From positions 9,494,501-9,558,500 of the forward strand of contig OY754470.1 in NCBI GenBank assembly GCA_963575645.1: a DNA stretch of 64,000 nucleotides. Reading direction: 5' to 3'. The position numbers were made by a program, and so were the translations under genes. The notes below the pieces were generated by a model. That model searched no databases and was not told where the DNA came from. It saw only the letters and a program-made list of their open reading frames with translations. Shown one piece after another: positions 34,547-46,835 of this stretch. Numbering within the stretch: position 1 is the stretch's first letter; the number at the start of each line of letters is the position of its first letter. Source of the stretch: Xanthostigma xanthostigma. Taxonomy: Eukaryota > Arthropoda > Insecta > Raphidioptera > Raphidiidae.

Positions 34547-35001
34547 AGGCCGCTGTATACGAGGCTAGAAACACTGCTAGAAACGCTGCTAGGAGTTCTG
34601 CTAGCCGGTAGGCTGGGTACGAAGCTGGAAATGACGTCACTGCGGGCTGGCCAGCTAGCTCACAAGATAGGTTTTAAAATTAGAACAGGGGCTATTTTTC
34701 CTGCTAGGTATGAGCAAGAACCACTCAGGAAGCAGTATCTTGTCACGTGGGCACTTGAACAAACGCCCACAAACCAACATGACTTAATTCTGCTCAGAGT
34801 CAAACAACAGACACGTTTTGCTCTGTGTTTATATTCGAACTGTCACTGCGCGCGCACCAGATCTATCCACAAAACACGCTTGAAAAATAGTCTCGTGTGA
34901 AGCGAGCACTTAACAGCAATTAAGAAAACCAGCGCTAGAAAACTATTAGGCAAATCTAGCAAGGAATCTAGCAGCGTTTCTAGCCTCGTGTGCAGCGGCC
35001 T
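34547..35001 (+). mobile_element. PIF/Harbinger-type MITE, copy 2
   Basis: Ends read AGGCCGCTGTATACGAGG and, on the complement, AGGCCGCTGCACACGAGG. TAA flanks both sides (34544-34546 and 35002-35004), a proper 3-bp duplication. 455 bp. Frames of 65 and 89 codons inside it are not genes. Confidence 0.85.
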
Positions 35002-35277
35002 TAATATATTAATAAAGGTAATTGGCTCGAATGATGCCATCCTTAGTGACCCATCCCTAGTACTTATACAAGTGGACGAGGATTCAGTGGCACTGTATAC
35101 TGTGCGACACGACGTGTTACAAATAGTGGTGGCCGCTTAAAGGAGTATTTATGCGCGTGACCACCTCGCTAATGTCTCCTCAGACAATAGACACACAAGC
35201 GTCCCGACGTCCCATCGTCTCGTCTCCCCTCCCCCAACTCACCCGTGCTGCACGTATCGGTTAACGAGATTCGAGAC

Positions 35278-35611
35278 TAGTGGTGGGTCGTTGTCGATTT
35301 TACCATCAACGAAACCGTAACCTGTGCCACGTCAACAATTTGAAAAATCAGTCGATTACATAAACTAGTTTACATTAACTACAAAAAACGCTACGCAGGA
35401 CCGTCGCGACTCCAGATTAAGTTGAGACCGTAAAACTATTTGGATGACGTTGGTTTTAAATATTGAACAAATCAGTGCTGTGGTTCGTTTCGTTTTTTAC
35501 TGATATATGAAGTAGTTGAATCGTCAACGAGTTAATTCTAAAGACAGTTGATTCGTTAAGAAACGATTAGCAGTTAAATTGACAAGTTCGTTGAATCAAT
35601 ACCCACCACTA
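35278..35611. mobile_element. hAT-type MITE with perfect 8-bp target duplication
   Basis: Ends TAGTGGTGGGTCGTTG and, on the complement, TAGTGGTGGGTATTGATTC. The flanks are TTCGAGAC at 35270-35277 and again at 35612-35619. At 334 bp it is non-coding. Relatives are at 1002-1064 and 53231-53650. Confidence 0.9.
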
Positions 35612-36035
35612 TTCGAGACTAAGTACACGTTATAGTAGCCTAACATCCGTCAGCATTTTGAATATCACCTACCTTTAGAACTTGAAGCTTTTGTTGTATT
35701 ATCTAGTTTAACCAGGGCTGCATTTCTTCACCAACCTAAAAAAAAGTTAATTTCAAAAATCAATAATGATTGATGGAATTGAGAATAGCCGAGCGTGTAG
35801 CATTGCCGCTGTTTATGGCTACTGTATTACAAGCACCCAGTTCTATTCCGAGAACTGGTGAAAGTGTCAATTGGATGGAGTTCATTATTATAAAAATCAT
35901 TATGATGTTTGGATGAAGAACTTTTTCGTAGCATAATCCAAACATCATAATTAATCGAGGATCCATAGTCTTCTCTTCTTTGAGATAAGTTTTCTTCATA
36001 TAAAAATCATTAACTTTCAGTATGAGTTTATGGTA

Positions 36036-36575
36036 GGTCTAAGGATTAACTCACACGTACCACTTTTCGACCACAAAAAAGTGGTCCTTATGTGGTTGAA
36101 CTCGATCACTTTCCATCAACAGTTTTGTTGGCACACAGACGTTGGTGAAACCACAAATGAACCACACAGAACAGACAGTAAAGCGATGGATTTATTATTA
36201 GAATTTATTGGGATCATCCAATTTTTGAAGATAGAAACGAGAGTCAATTTCAACAACTTTAACATCGTTTAAGACTGTAAGATGACAATTTTTTTAATTA
36301 TTCTCGAATGAGCAAAAGTACTTTCGATTATTTGTACGTCTGTTCGCAGTCTGTGGTCGGGTAGTGATCTGCGGAGTTGATCATCATCAGCCGGTTTGTT
36401 TGTGGGCGATATCACCAACTCACGACGACTGTTGTTGACACCGACCACAATTTGTTGTCCGTGTGAGCGCTATCACGACATTATATACTAATCCCGTACT
36501 CTCAACCATCGACCTTTTTTTTGTGGTTCTAATGTAGTCGGAAAGTGGTAGACGTGTGAGTTAAGCCTTAGTAAC
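36036..36575. mobile_element. element with about 50-bp inverted ends
   Basis: The left end has AGGATTAACTCACACGTACC and CGACCACAAAAAAG. The complement of the right end has AGGCTTAACTCACACGTCTACC and GAACCACAAAAAAAG. The interior repeats phrases such as CACAAATGAACC. The 80-codon frame at 36030 lies in this element. Confidence 0.55.
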
Positions 36576-39500
36576 TCGAGCTTAACCTTAAAAAATATCG
36601 TGCGAACATTTTTGGGGCATTAAGAGGTCAAGAGCATGATTTCGCTTGCACAAAATAGCAGCAGCTATGATAATAGATACTCGTTGACTTTGATGAATTT
36701 TAGGGGATTTTGTGCACCCTTATTAGCTCTTTTATATTGTAAAAAATTGACGCTCAGTAGCGAATAATAATATTTATGCAACGTAAATTTAATTATCCAT
36801 AATATTTGACATCTGTATTTATGGGACATTATGAATAATGAGCAGTTTTGTTTGTAAAACAGTAAAGGAATTTGCAACATCTATAATCTGAACATAACAA
36901 AGATTTGAAATGAGTTCTATTGTTGAGTTCTTACATTTTCTGTAAATTAGCATATTAACTGTCATCTTAAAACATCTTTCTTGAAATTCTTGGTATACTG
37001 TCAATTAACATCCAAGTCGTAACACAAATACATTTTCTGTAAGCTTTATAAACATGAAACGTTTTTGTGACATCTTTTTTAGGATAATATTTGTATCAAC
37101 TCAGAGTGTGAAAGTCTACACACTTGGATTATTATTATTATTATTTTCCTGTTCATAACCATTTCGCATTTCGTCAAAAATAATGCGTTTTTTAATTTAT
37201 CACTTGTTATATTTAGTTCAAAAATAAATAATATCAAGAAAAAATGATCCATTGAATAAATTTTAATCGATTTAAATGTCAAAAATATATTTTTTTAAAT
37301 ATAATTATTTTTTATAATCTATATGTAGGTACCTTCATTGTAGGAAAAAGATTTAATTCATATTTTATAATTTTACGATATCGAAGAAGAAACATTTTAG
37401 CACATCACGCATTAAAAGCAATTAGTAAGACCCATTAAAATTCCCCCAAAAAAACAGAATTGATTTCAATACTTCCTTCTTACTGCAGTAGAGATGGGAA
37501 TTAAAAATAAGGTAAAAATAGCTTGTGACAAATACAGATAAATAAAATGGTATGAATATAGTTTCTCCACTCCTGTTCCGTAATTAGGAGACAGTGAAAT
37601 GTGATTCCTTTTCTCCTTGAATGCAGTATATGAACATGAATAAAAGCGCCGTTTCCAGCGGCAGTAGCTTTCATGTATTGTAATTTAATTTGACCCTATA
37701 TAACTACTGCTTCAGAGAGCACTTGGAAGCATTTTTAGAAGGTAATTATGCTCGACTCTCGTTAACACCAGACTAGTGACTCGTTAAATGTTTGTATTGC
37801 TAAAGTCAAATAATATTTCATTCCTTGGCACCGCTCTATTATTAACTCCAGAGAACAGCCACCAAGATGTGTTCTCGGGAACTTTTTAAAACTCTGGCAT
37901 CGTTTTTAGTTTCTAGACAGTTTCAGTGAAAAATCACCTGCCTCTGCTATTCTTTGGAAAGCTTTCATATTATAGTAATTTAAATAAATGATATACCAAA
38001 CCTAATTAGGATTCTTACTTATATTTATGTTTTAAAAATGGATTTGTTTTGTAGAGTAAAAAATCTAAACTGAATTAATTTTGATGGTAATTTGGTAGCT
38101 GATGTCGTATCCACCCGTTTTTTTCGCCATTTCAAGACTTCCTTCTCTTTTATGATCGTTTGAAAGTAACTAATAACTATTCAATGATCCACTTGTATAT
38201 TATCACAGACACCTATGACTTCAATTGCCGAGTGTTTATAATCTACAATCATCTTTCTTACTATAATATTATGGTATCACTTCACTCTCGTAGACCTGTA
38301 CACTTTTTAATATTTACTTTGATTTTTAAGAAATATTATTTACCGTATGAATGTTCTCAATATTTATAATAATTCGCGCGTCATCCTAACTTAAATAATT
38401 TCTCAATGTCTTGTAAATTTGTTTTTGTTTTAAGTTATAAGTTAATGAAAGAGGTTTGTTTTCGCTGGCTTCTGTTTGAATAGGTTAATTTATGTTGCTT
38501 TTATGCTAAAACAGAACGGAGTAATCATGATGTTATCCAAAACAGAAACTTTAAAGCTTAAAAGTTTGTTCTTTCAATTTAATCGCGACAAATGTGTTGG
38601 AGAAAAATATTATGAATTATAGTCAATTGATTTTGATTATACAATCTTTCAAAAAATGTTATTACAAGGTGATAGCTACGTCATATTATTATACAACTAT
38701 AGTATCTAGTATTTATTTTATACATATCGATATTCAGTAATTTCAGTAGTTTTTAACTTTTTCTGTTAATATTTCAATTTTTTTCACATCAGTAATATTG
38801 TTTTTAACGACTTCCTATAAAATAATTACTGCTTTTCATGTCTATATATAGCGGTAGTAAAATTATTCATTTCGCACTATTGCGTAAAGTTAAATGAAAA
38901 ATGCGATTTTACCAATTTAATAGTAATTTCTCTGTCAGTTGCTATTTCAATCCGTGTGAGCAAAAGAGGGTGCAAAGTAGGCTTTGTATTCATAAATAAT
39001 TCAAATTTTCAGTATGACCGAACTGTCAGGTATATAAATATTTAATACTTATTATGAAATAATAATCAGCTATTTTTCTGTTATAAAACTCGCTGAGTAA
39101 TAGTTTTACCATAGTGTCGCACATGGTCATAAAATAATAATTCATGAACTTGATACATAACCTACTATTTTAACTTTTATGTTTTTTAACACTGCTTTGC
39201 TCATTAATAAATTTTATTAAATAAATTTTAAAAATTAACACGTCTAAAATTTTAAAATAAAATCTGTGAGATAATTCCACAATATTCACAATTTTTTTGA
39301 CAATCATTGGATTCTAAATATCCGTAGTTAAGAATCAGTTGCGTTTTTTACAGCGCCGCGTGTTATATGTAATGAGTTGGTTGAATCAAGTTAACATCTT
39401 CATTGTAAAGTACAGTTCAGAAATATAGTATGCCGGAATTGAATCAGTTTTCTAACAAATTAAATACAAAGACAATTTCCTATGAGTCGAGAAATATACA
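36576..39500. other. long unassigned AT-rich stretch
   Basis: I see only a short ATT run at about 37127-37145 and no exon, tRNA or clear transposon border. All frames here are below 75 codons with no recognisable content. This is the longest part of the window without any feature I can define. Confidence 0.4.
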
Positions 39501-39504
39501 ATAT

Positions 39505-39660
39505 ACAGTCAAACCTGAGTGAGTGACAACTGGGTAAGCGAGAAAACTCTCTTAGTGAGAGTAATTGCCATGTACCGTCTTTGTAACCCTCTAAAACAGT
39601 GATTCCTGTGGATTCCTGGTGGGGGCGGTGTTGGCCACAGGTTAGATTACACCTGACAGA
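39505..39660. mobile_element. pogo-like fragment
   Basis: Contains TACAGTCAAACCTGAGTGAG and GGGTAAGCGAGAAA, then CTTAGTGAGAGTAATTGCC. It is related to 1090-1340. Borders cannot be fixed. Confidence 0.4.
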
Positions 39661-39693
39661 CAAACATTGATTTACTATGGAATTGGTATATCG

Positions 39694-39952
39694 CGGGGGC
39701 GGGCAAATCTTTTGATCGGCGGGTCACATTGCTGATGAAAATTTGACCATGGGCCAAAAATTTGGAGAGCAAAAAAAAGACAGGTCTTTTTTCGTCTGTT
39801 GTGGCCCTTGCTATTAACTATATTTCTAAAATTTGTTTTATGCGCCAAATTATATATATTGGCAAACTATATTTTCGCTCTTTATAATCATTTATAAAAT
39901 GCTTCGCGGGCCGGACAAAAGTCTACTGCGGGCCGCTGTTTGCCCAGGCCTG
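39694..39952. mobile_element. hAT-like MITE with GGCCCGC ends, copy 2
   Basis: Left end CGGGGGCGGGCAAATC with TTTGATCGGCGGG; right end GGGCCGCTGTTTGCCCAGG. It is the complement-oriented sister of 23416-23708, sharing ATGCTTCGCGGGCCGGACAA. Confidence 0.65.
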
Positions 39953-40427
39953 ATATAGCGTGACAATTTTTTGTTTAACTTTACCGCAGTAGTGCGTAAT
40001 GGGTCACTTTACACGCCTGTATACATGCATGTGAAGCAAAAAATAGTTTAGCACTGCTTTAAGGAATAAAATTGGTTTATTTTGGGTAGAGTACAGTTCG
40101 TGGATAGGGTAATGAAATTGTAACGAAAAAAAAAACCCATATAAAGTTACAATTGTAATAAAGTTTTGGTAAAACTTTATTTCAATGAAGCCGCGTTTTA
40201 ATATCTTTTTTCCTGAATGATATGTACTTAACAAAAAGACGAATAAAAATGCAATAAAAATGTTTTTAATTAGAAGTTCCGTTTCTGTGAAGTATCATGA
40301 CTTTTAAGGCTCCATTTAAGTTAACAATAAGTGTAAATCAAGAAGAATCGTCTACAATTTTGTTCTTATTAAATACTAGCTGTCCGTCCCGGTTTCACCC
40401 GAGTGCGATACATAATTCTGCAAAAAA

Positions 40428-40810
40428 AGACGGGTTGCACTCCGGGAGTGCCGGTACAAGTGAAAACTTGAATATTAACGTCTTAATTTTTTGCATTTAG
40501 AAGCATTGTTTATTTATTGGCAACACTTGTAAATAAAATGGTTTGTATCATAGATTGCATTCTTATGTACGATATTTCAACGCTATATGTCTAACGTTGT
40601 CTAAAAAATAAAATGGTTTGTATCATAGATTGCATTTTTATGTACGATATTTCAACGCTAGATGTCTAACGTTGTATAAAAAGTATCTGGCAATTACTAT
40701 CACTTAGAGAGTCTCACCCAGTTCTTACTTTTCCTGACGCGAGTTTAACAATTTTACCTATTACAAAAAAAGTGTACAACGCCGCTAAAGAAGTTTTCAC
40801 TTCAAAAAAA
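40428..40810 (+). mobile_element. AAGTGAAAACTT repeat, copy 3, with a 75-bp tandem duplication
   Basis: Ends as in the copies at 7646 and 10381. The interior block of about 75 bp, starting AAATAAAATGGTTTGTATC, occurs twice in a row (about 40533-40607 and 40608-40682); the GGPPS intron copy has it once. It is inserted directly after a fragment of the CCCGGTTTCACCCGAG retroelement. Confidence 0.75.
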
Positions 40811-42160
40811 AATTCAAGTATTATATAATTATCACATAAGAATATTCACAAATGAAAGTGTCAAGCAAAATATTACTTCCCAAACCAATCTTACAAATTT
40901 TTTTTCAAGAAGTATTTCTAAATTTTATTTTTTAGCCAGCTATTTGTGTTACTGTCAGTTTTATTTTTTTATTATTATGATCCTGGGGGGGAGCAATTAC
41001 CCCCTTTACCCCTCTATCTACGCCCTTGAACTATAGAGAGTACATCAAATGGAATTTTGTGAATTTTTAATCATGATATAAATCTTCCAGTTGCGCAATT
41101 GAAGCAAGAAGCAGATTCTGGAATAAACATTTATTTAATCACTACGCTGCCATTACAGGGTGTCATCATTCTATGATATGATATTTAAATTGGAAATATA
41201 ATACTCATGCTAGTTTTTTGTCTTATCAGTACCTATAGCTGCAGTTAGTTTTATTCAAAAGCAGTCAAAATTTAAATCATTCTAATTGCAGTATGTAATT
41301 CTTTGTTGAAATTTACACATAAATCATACACACCAATATAAATTATACGTTATACGCATTGTACAGGGTCCGACAAAATTAAGCTGGATTTGGAAGGTGA
41401 GATATTTTTAAATCTATCACCGTGCAAACCAATCTGGTGTTATTGATTAATCTGTGTATTACATGAATACCATTATGTAACATTAATTGTAAAATCTTCA
41501 TTTTATGCTCACACCAAGCTGATTGATTACTGACAGTAGCGGCTTCCACAACTCGCGGCTGGCAACCGGTCTAGTGTGACACGCGCTTAAATGATTTAAC
41601 TATATCAGTATTTAAATGAACTGCCCGAGGTTTAACGATTGAAGGTTTTTATTCATTTTTTTTTGTTACAAACTTTTATTTTTATTAGAGAATACGTTAA
41701 TGAACTTGTAAACTTCTATCCGAGAAATATTGGGCCGATTCGGCTTTAGCCGTACTCAGATAGAAAAGGATCAAACGTCTAGTCGACTGAGTTGTTTCAG
41801 CTAAACTAACTAGATAGAATATTTTAAAATACACATGTTAATCAGTTTTTAAATACATAAACTGTTGATATTGTAAAGGCACAATTGAACTTGTATGCTT
41901 TTGCACCAACTTGTCTACTAAAGTATATCATAATAAAGTGGGACTCGTGTAATTTCAACTAATGTATTTTCAATACCATCTATTTTCAACTGATTTTACT
42001 CACGTATTTTATTTTCAAGTGTTTATTCCCTGCTTCTTGCGCAAAGTGTCTCCTCGAACGCCGCTCACCCAATAGAAAAAGACGTTTGACAATGTTTAAC
42101 CTCAAATTAATAAAGCTTTTTTTTAATTGGTCTATAACTGCCACGAAGCGAGGATGAAGA
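40811..42160. other. unassigned sequence
   Basis: AT-rich. The G run and CTATCTACGCCCTTG at 40985-41030 resemble 705-735. A phrase TGTACAGGGTCCGACAAAATT at 41362 looks like a transposon tip. No exon recognised. Confidence 0.35.
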
Positions 42161-42167
42161 AGAACTT

Positions 42168-42563
42168 ATGAGTCGATTACGTAACTCCCTTTTATATTTA
42201 TGTCGAGCCCTGTATGTTTGTGTAATGCCTTGTTCCCAAAGGGTTTTGATTTTTACAAATAATAAATTACATTCAGCCTCTGCCATCATATGTACAGATA
42301 GCCGAAAGCCGTCACAATGTTTGCACAGATTTGATACATTGGAGTCATACTGGTCACAATCTGGCTGGACTGTATGCGTTCAGTTAAATAAAGCACCGAC
42401 CACAAAAGCTGATTCATTGAACTTCTGTACATACTGTCCAGTTCAAATTTACCACTATTTATTGCCAAGGTTTGATTTCAAATACAAACAAGACGAAAAT
42501 ATAAGCGGCCCGATCCAACTTGGAATAACGTTCTTCAGTTCTTGTATGGGAGTAGTCCTGTAG
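42168..42563 (+). other. 131-codon open frame, unrecognised
   Basis: One of the two longest uninterrupted ATG frames in the window. The product would be Cys-rich with a hydrophobic start, but I recognise no family. The minus strand of the same stretch adjoins Penelope-like debris (42611 onward), so the frame may be antisense to retroelement sequence. I list it without assigning function. Confidence 0.2.
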
Positions 42564-42610
42564 TTTCAAATCATCTTGGTTTCCGGACTTGTAGGCCTTG
42601 ATCCATTGCT

Positions 42611-42653
42611 ACTTGACGTTTCGTCTGCAACTGCGGTAGACATTATCAAAATT
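42611..42653 (-). ncRNA. hammerhead-like motif downstream of a Penelope-like relic
   Basis: On the minus strand: TTGATAA (degraded CTGATGA), T, stem II GTCT with AGAC around a loop CCGCAGTTGC, GAAA and CGTC, followed by AAGT, which pairs with ATTT upstream over about four bases. The order matches the cores at 30.5-31.9 kb. It lies about 170 bp after the stop of the endonuclease relic, on the same strand. Confidence 0.45.
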
Positions 42654-42823
42654 GGCGTGGTAACGGATGAAGTTTCCTCATTGGCGGCACTCATGTGTCA
42701 ATGACTGGTTTTCTTCATTCTTTTATGCTCAGCGTGCTAGTGTTCTCTGCTCGGTCGTAGTCGGTCTTCCGTGGTTGGTCGATCCGCTCAGTGGTTTTGT
42801 ATGTTGCTGTTGCAATGCCGGTG

Positions 42824-43000
42824 TCATGTTTTACTTAGGTTTAAGTCTTCATCTTTTCGGTTGAAGTTCTGAGCATGTTTGTGTATTTCTATGGCCTGCC
42901 TGTATTTGCTTACTTTGATGCTGGACAATCAAAAGATCCTCTTCAAAGAAACTCAAGTTATAGACAGAACATCGAGTTACTGTCAGCGCATTACAGGAAG
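42824..43000 (-). pseudogene. Penelope-like element, C-terminal endonuclease relic
   Basis: On the minus strand the frame ending in TGA at 42824 reads YRQAIEIHKHAQNFNRKDE then DLNLSKT, a C-terminal signature common to insect Penelope-like polyproteins (reverse transcriptase plus GIY-YIG endonuclease). Just upstream the matching part (FFEEDLLIVQHQSK) lies in another frame, so there is at least one frameshift. No reverse transcriptase part is found further upstream, where a palindrome begins at about 43017. Confidence 0.65.
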
Positions 43001-43016
43001 GCTGTAACTTTAAGTA

Positions 43017-43395
43017 ATAAAAAATATAGTTCAAAAAAAACTAAAAAACACGCTTTATATCGAACTAAAAAGTAAAAAATATTTTTTTTAAAATAAGCTT
43101 AAAACAATAATGAATAAAAAATACTTTTATTATTGTGAAAAAAGCGTGGGGCGCTTTGTTCCACATTTTCGTACATCGAGCGCCCCACGCTTTTTTCACA
43201 ATAATAATAGTATTTTTTATTCATTATTGTTTTAAGCTTATTTTAAAAAAAATATTTTTTACTTTTTAGTTCGATATAAAGCGTGTTTTTAGTTTTTCTT
43301 AAACTATATTTATTTTTCACTTTTTAGTTTGATATAAAGCGTGTTTTTTAGTTTTTTTTAACTATATTTATTTTCCACTTTTTAGTTCGATTTAT
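43017..43395. repeat. large palindrome with a tandem-duplicated tail
   Basis: Arms of about 130 bp (left 43020-43157, right 43183-43310) surround TTGTTCCACATTTTCG. Each holds AAAAAGCGTGGGGCGC or its complement, and AAGCGTGTTTTTAG. The right arm end (ACTTTTTAGTTCGATATAAAG) is then repeated twice more up to 43395. Confidence 0.85.
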
Positions 43396-43413
43396 TGTCA
43401 AAAAAATTTTTTT

Positions 43414-43505
43414 TTCGGCGTGGACGGGATTAGAACCCACGACCCGTAATTCCGAGAGTTGACGTCAGCGAAGACTCGTGCTTTAGACCGCACGGCTAGC
43501 CACTG
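43414..43505 (-). ncRNA. tRNA-like segment, Leu/Ser-type shape
   Basis: On the minus strand GTGGCTAGCCGTGCGGTCTAAAGC resembles the D-arm of a class II tRNA, and GTCGTGGGTTCTAATCCC is a good B box with a pairable T stem (GTGGG/CCCGT). A long variable-arm-like stretch lies between. The acceptor stem does not close, so I call it tRNA-derived rather than a tRNA gene. Confidence 0.5.
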
Positions 43506-43580
43506 TACTTACATCGCTGGCATATTATACCACTATATAAACCACTTGCTGTAGTCCAAAGCAGAGTTTACAAACAAACA

Positions 43581-43609
43581 TACATACATACATACATACA
43601 TACATACAA
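43581..43609 (+). repeat. (CATA)n microsatellite
   Basis: About seven CATA units. The Met-Tyr-Val-Cys repeat in the minus-strand frame is a by-product. Confidence 0.9.
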
Positions 43610-43659
43610 ACTTACAAGTGAAACTAATATAAAGTGTGTAAAAACGATCCAATTTATAC

Positions 43660-44010
43660 TCTTGTAGAAAATGTTTCAATACTAAATTCAATGAATGATT
43701 TTTATTGCTGTTCAAGAGTATAATTTTTTTAAAAATCGGTCCAATGAAAATGGCCCTTATCACGTACCAGGTCGAATGTGACCTAACATCTACGATAGGC
43801 CTTTTAATAGCATCTGATCTACCTACTTTATCAACCTGTTGTAGAAAATGTTTCAATACTAAACTCAATGAATTAATTTTATTGCTGTTCTAGAGGTTCT
43901 GATAAAGTAGGTAGACCAGACGCTATTAAAAGATCTATCGTAGTTTTTCTGTCACATTCGGCCTGGTACGTAATCAGAGCCATTTTCATTGGACCGGTTT
44001 TTTAAAAATA
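43660..44010. repeat. fold-back element with direct-repeat spacer
   Basis: Arms 43727-43834 and about 43896-44010 are near complements (ATCGGTCCAATGAAAATGGC on the left, GCCATTTTCATTGGACCGG on the right). A separate phrase, GTAGAAAATGTTTCAATAC, occurs directly at 43664 and 43842, before the left arm and in the loop. Confidence 0.75.
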
Positions 44011-44646
44011 TTTTAAAAAAGTGAAAAATTAATCTTCACTTTGAGAATATCAAAGTAAATAAATTTATCTGATGAATAATTTAATAGAAACATATCTTTA
44101 CTTTTATCGAATGAAAATAGTTTCTGGGTACTAATTTTTAAAACACATCGTATATTGAATAGTATGTTTTAAAACGCAGGAATCGTGATAAATACGGTTC
44201 ACATATTGTAACTTCATTCGTAGAAGACACAAAGGCTAATAAATAATGGAAACCCCTTGGGCTGTTTGTTGGACACAGCTAGTGTACACAATACAAACCA
44301 CAGGGTGCCGTCAGATTACTACAAAGTGCGTAACCCCAGAAAGGGTAAATAAATATATTGACAGATGTATCTATACACGCATTTATGCATGTTTCATTAA
44401 TCATTTCACGTAGCGATAAGCTCTAGAAGGGTGACAAACCTACAAAACATAAAATATTATACTGAGTAGTGACTTCTCAAACCAGCTAGGGACTTTTGCA
44501 CTCCAATAAAACGCGAAATGTAAAGATTGATTTGAAATATTTTCCTTTGAGTTTCCGGGTATGACAGAGGAGAATTTTAAAATAGTTACGTCTTCGGAGA
44601 ATGACTGTTAGACCACACTAAACTATTTCTAGATGAGGTCATCTTA

Positions 44647-45003
44647 AGGCCGCTGCACACGAGGCTAGAAACGCTGCTAGATTTGCCTAGGTACTAGTTT
44701 TCTAGTGCTGGTTTTCTTGATTGCTGTTAAGTGTTCGCTTCACACGAGATTATTTATCAAGCTTGATTTGTGGATAGATCTGGTGCGCGCGCAGTGACAG
44801 TTCGAATATAAACACAGAGCAAAACGTGTCTGTTGTCTGACTCTGAACAGAATGCGACACCATGTTGGTTTGTGGGTGTTTGTTCAAGTGCCCACGTGAC
44901 ACGATACTGCTTCCTGATTGGTTCTTGCTCATACTTAGCTGCAAATCTCGCAGGGAAAATAGCCTTTGTTCTAATTTTAAAACCTATCTTGTGAGCATTT
45001 TTC
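44647..45003 (-). mobile_element. PIF/Harbinger-type MITE, copy 3, truncated
   Basis: Begins AGGCCGCTGCACACGAGG after TTA at 44644-44646 and follows the 34.5 kb copy in reverse orientation up to CCTATCTTGTGAGC. The last 100 bp or so and the second inverted end are missing. Confidence 0.75.
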
Positions 45004-45349
45004 TGCATTTTGTAACGGGAAATAATGTAGGTTAGTTAATAAATCCTTTTAAATGTATTAAAAATTATGCTAATAAATATATATACATATTGTGCCTATT
45101 AATTAATCAAAAATTATATTTTGTAGATATGTGCTACAGAGTGAGGTTATATTGTGTTCAATAAACTTTGAGACGAACCGACTGCATATTATTGTTCGTT
45201 TATGAATTTAACAAGAGCAAATTTGAGGTATTTACGCATTATTCTTAATAAATATATATTTAAAATAATTATGGCAGGAAGAAGTTTTACTTCAGTCATG
45301 TGGTCTAAAGCACACTCGCTTTTTTTGTATCTACAAAATTAAGTAAATA

Positions 45350-45857
45350 CAGTGTAAACTCTTTATAACGAAACTCAAGGGACCGAGCATTTTTTATCGT
45401 TATAGAGAGTTACCGTTATATGGAGTGAAGAAAGAAAAACAACCAAATTAACAATAATCTTCAATGTACTGTATAATCTCTTTATAACGAATTTTAAGGG
45501 ACCGAACATTTTTTTCGTTATAAAGAATTTTCGTTATATGGAGGGAAGAAAGAAAAATAACCAATTTTCACAAAATTAATTTATTCCAAACATATATACA
45601 AACACATATACCTTTAGTTTGGCGTCATCAAGTGCTTGTTGAATAGATGGTGATGGTTCAGAATGGTCCTCTTTATGTCTGTAAACATTTGCTGACGCCT
45701 AAATATGAACATATTTCTTCGTAATAGAGAATGGCTGTTGCGTTATAAAGAGGGTATTAATGTATAGGTTTTAAGGTAAACCAACCAAATCGTAAAAATT
45801 TCGACGTTATAGGGAGTTTTTCGTTATAACGAAGGACGTTATAAAGAGTTTACACTG
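45350..45857. mobile_element. pogo/Tc1-like MITE with TA flanks
   Basis: The ends are CAGTGTAAACTCTTTATAAC and its complement; TA lies on both sides (45348-45349, 45858-45859). The phrase CTCTTTATAACGAA plus AAGGGACCGA and GGAAGAAAGAAAAA occurs twice in the left half (45357 and 45477), so the left end is tandem-duplicated. Non-coding. Confidence 0.8.
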
Positions 45858-46478
45858 TATATAAAAAATTTTCAGACAAACAATGGTTTTCCGGTCAATT
45901 CTATCGTTCAGAAATCAAATTTATTAATTGTAATCATCGTGCTACCGTCGCGTCGGCTGATTAACATTTTTATAAATACCTATGTGATATTTCTTATTTT
46001 TGTATGCAAAATCTCATAGTCAGAGTCTAGAACTAATATTATTTTAAATTAATATGTATTTCCCGTGTGTAATATTTTTCAACAGTAGGTATACTGTTTG
46101 ATTTTGAGTCCTCCAAAGTACTTTTCGATTATGTACAAAGTTATGAGTCATTTCGCTTCGCCTGCTTGATAAAGGTGCAACAGAGAAATAGACAAAACAG
46201 ACAAGATCAATATAGTTTCCCTGTTCTAACAACTTTCTGACGAAAAGTGTTGACCGCTAAAACAGGGGTAGAAGTACTTACGCTGTCTAACAATATCATC
46301 ACAAAACACGGCTGTGTCTTCTAAATTCAATTAAGGCGAGATGTGGCAAGTGCGATCCCAGAAATAAAAAATATGAGTTCCAATCGCTAAAACGTCAATA
46401 TTATTTGCTGAATGAGTTTTTTTTCTTGATGGTTGAATAGTTTGAATTAACGATTTTTAGGCATACCAAGCTAATTTA

Positions 46479-46540
46479 GAACAGCGTTTTTCAATCTTTT
46501 TCATGGCGCGACCCCCTTAGTATGAAAAAATATTTTTCGC
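46479..46540 (+). mobile_element. hAT-type element tip
   Basis: CAGCGTTTTTCAATC followed by TTTTTCATGGCGCGACCCCC is a widespread hAT terminal sequence. The other end is not identified; the neighbour 46608-46835 belongs to a pogo-like family. Confidence 0.5.
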
Positions 46541-46607
46541 TACTTCAGTATTTTAATTATTAATATCTTGAGAACTGTGGGATCAATTTGTTCCTAACAA
46601 ACAAAAG

Positions 46608-46835
46608 AACGAATTTCTTAGAATTTTCGATACGCATGATGCCGACACCAAAGCAACAAAATAACAAACAAGTGCTGTTTATTGCTTAATGATGACGTAT
46701 TTTTGTCGTTATTTAGAGTGGGTATGTCGTTTTAGTAACATTGTATGTGCAACAAGGTAAACCAACTAAAGTTAAGTAATTTTGACGTTTTAAGGAGTTT
46801 GTCGTTATATCGAGTGACGTTACAAGGAGTTTAGA
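46608..46835 (-). mobile_element. pogo-like fragment, reverse partner of 19310-19530
   Basis: Contains CGCATGATGCCGACA and CAAAATAACAAACAAG, then GAGTTTGTCGTTATATCGAG and a final GAGTTTAGACTATA. These are complements of the series at 19310-19530. A similar tip is at 29341-29395. Confidence 0.55.

Noticed and set aside
43533-43868. 111-codon minus-strand frame with Met-Tyr-Val-Cys repeats
   Set aside because: Product of the CATA microsatellite and the neighbouring fold-back.
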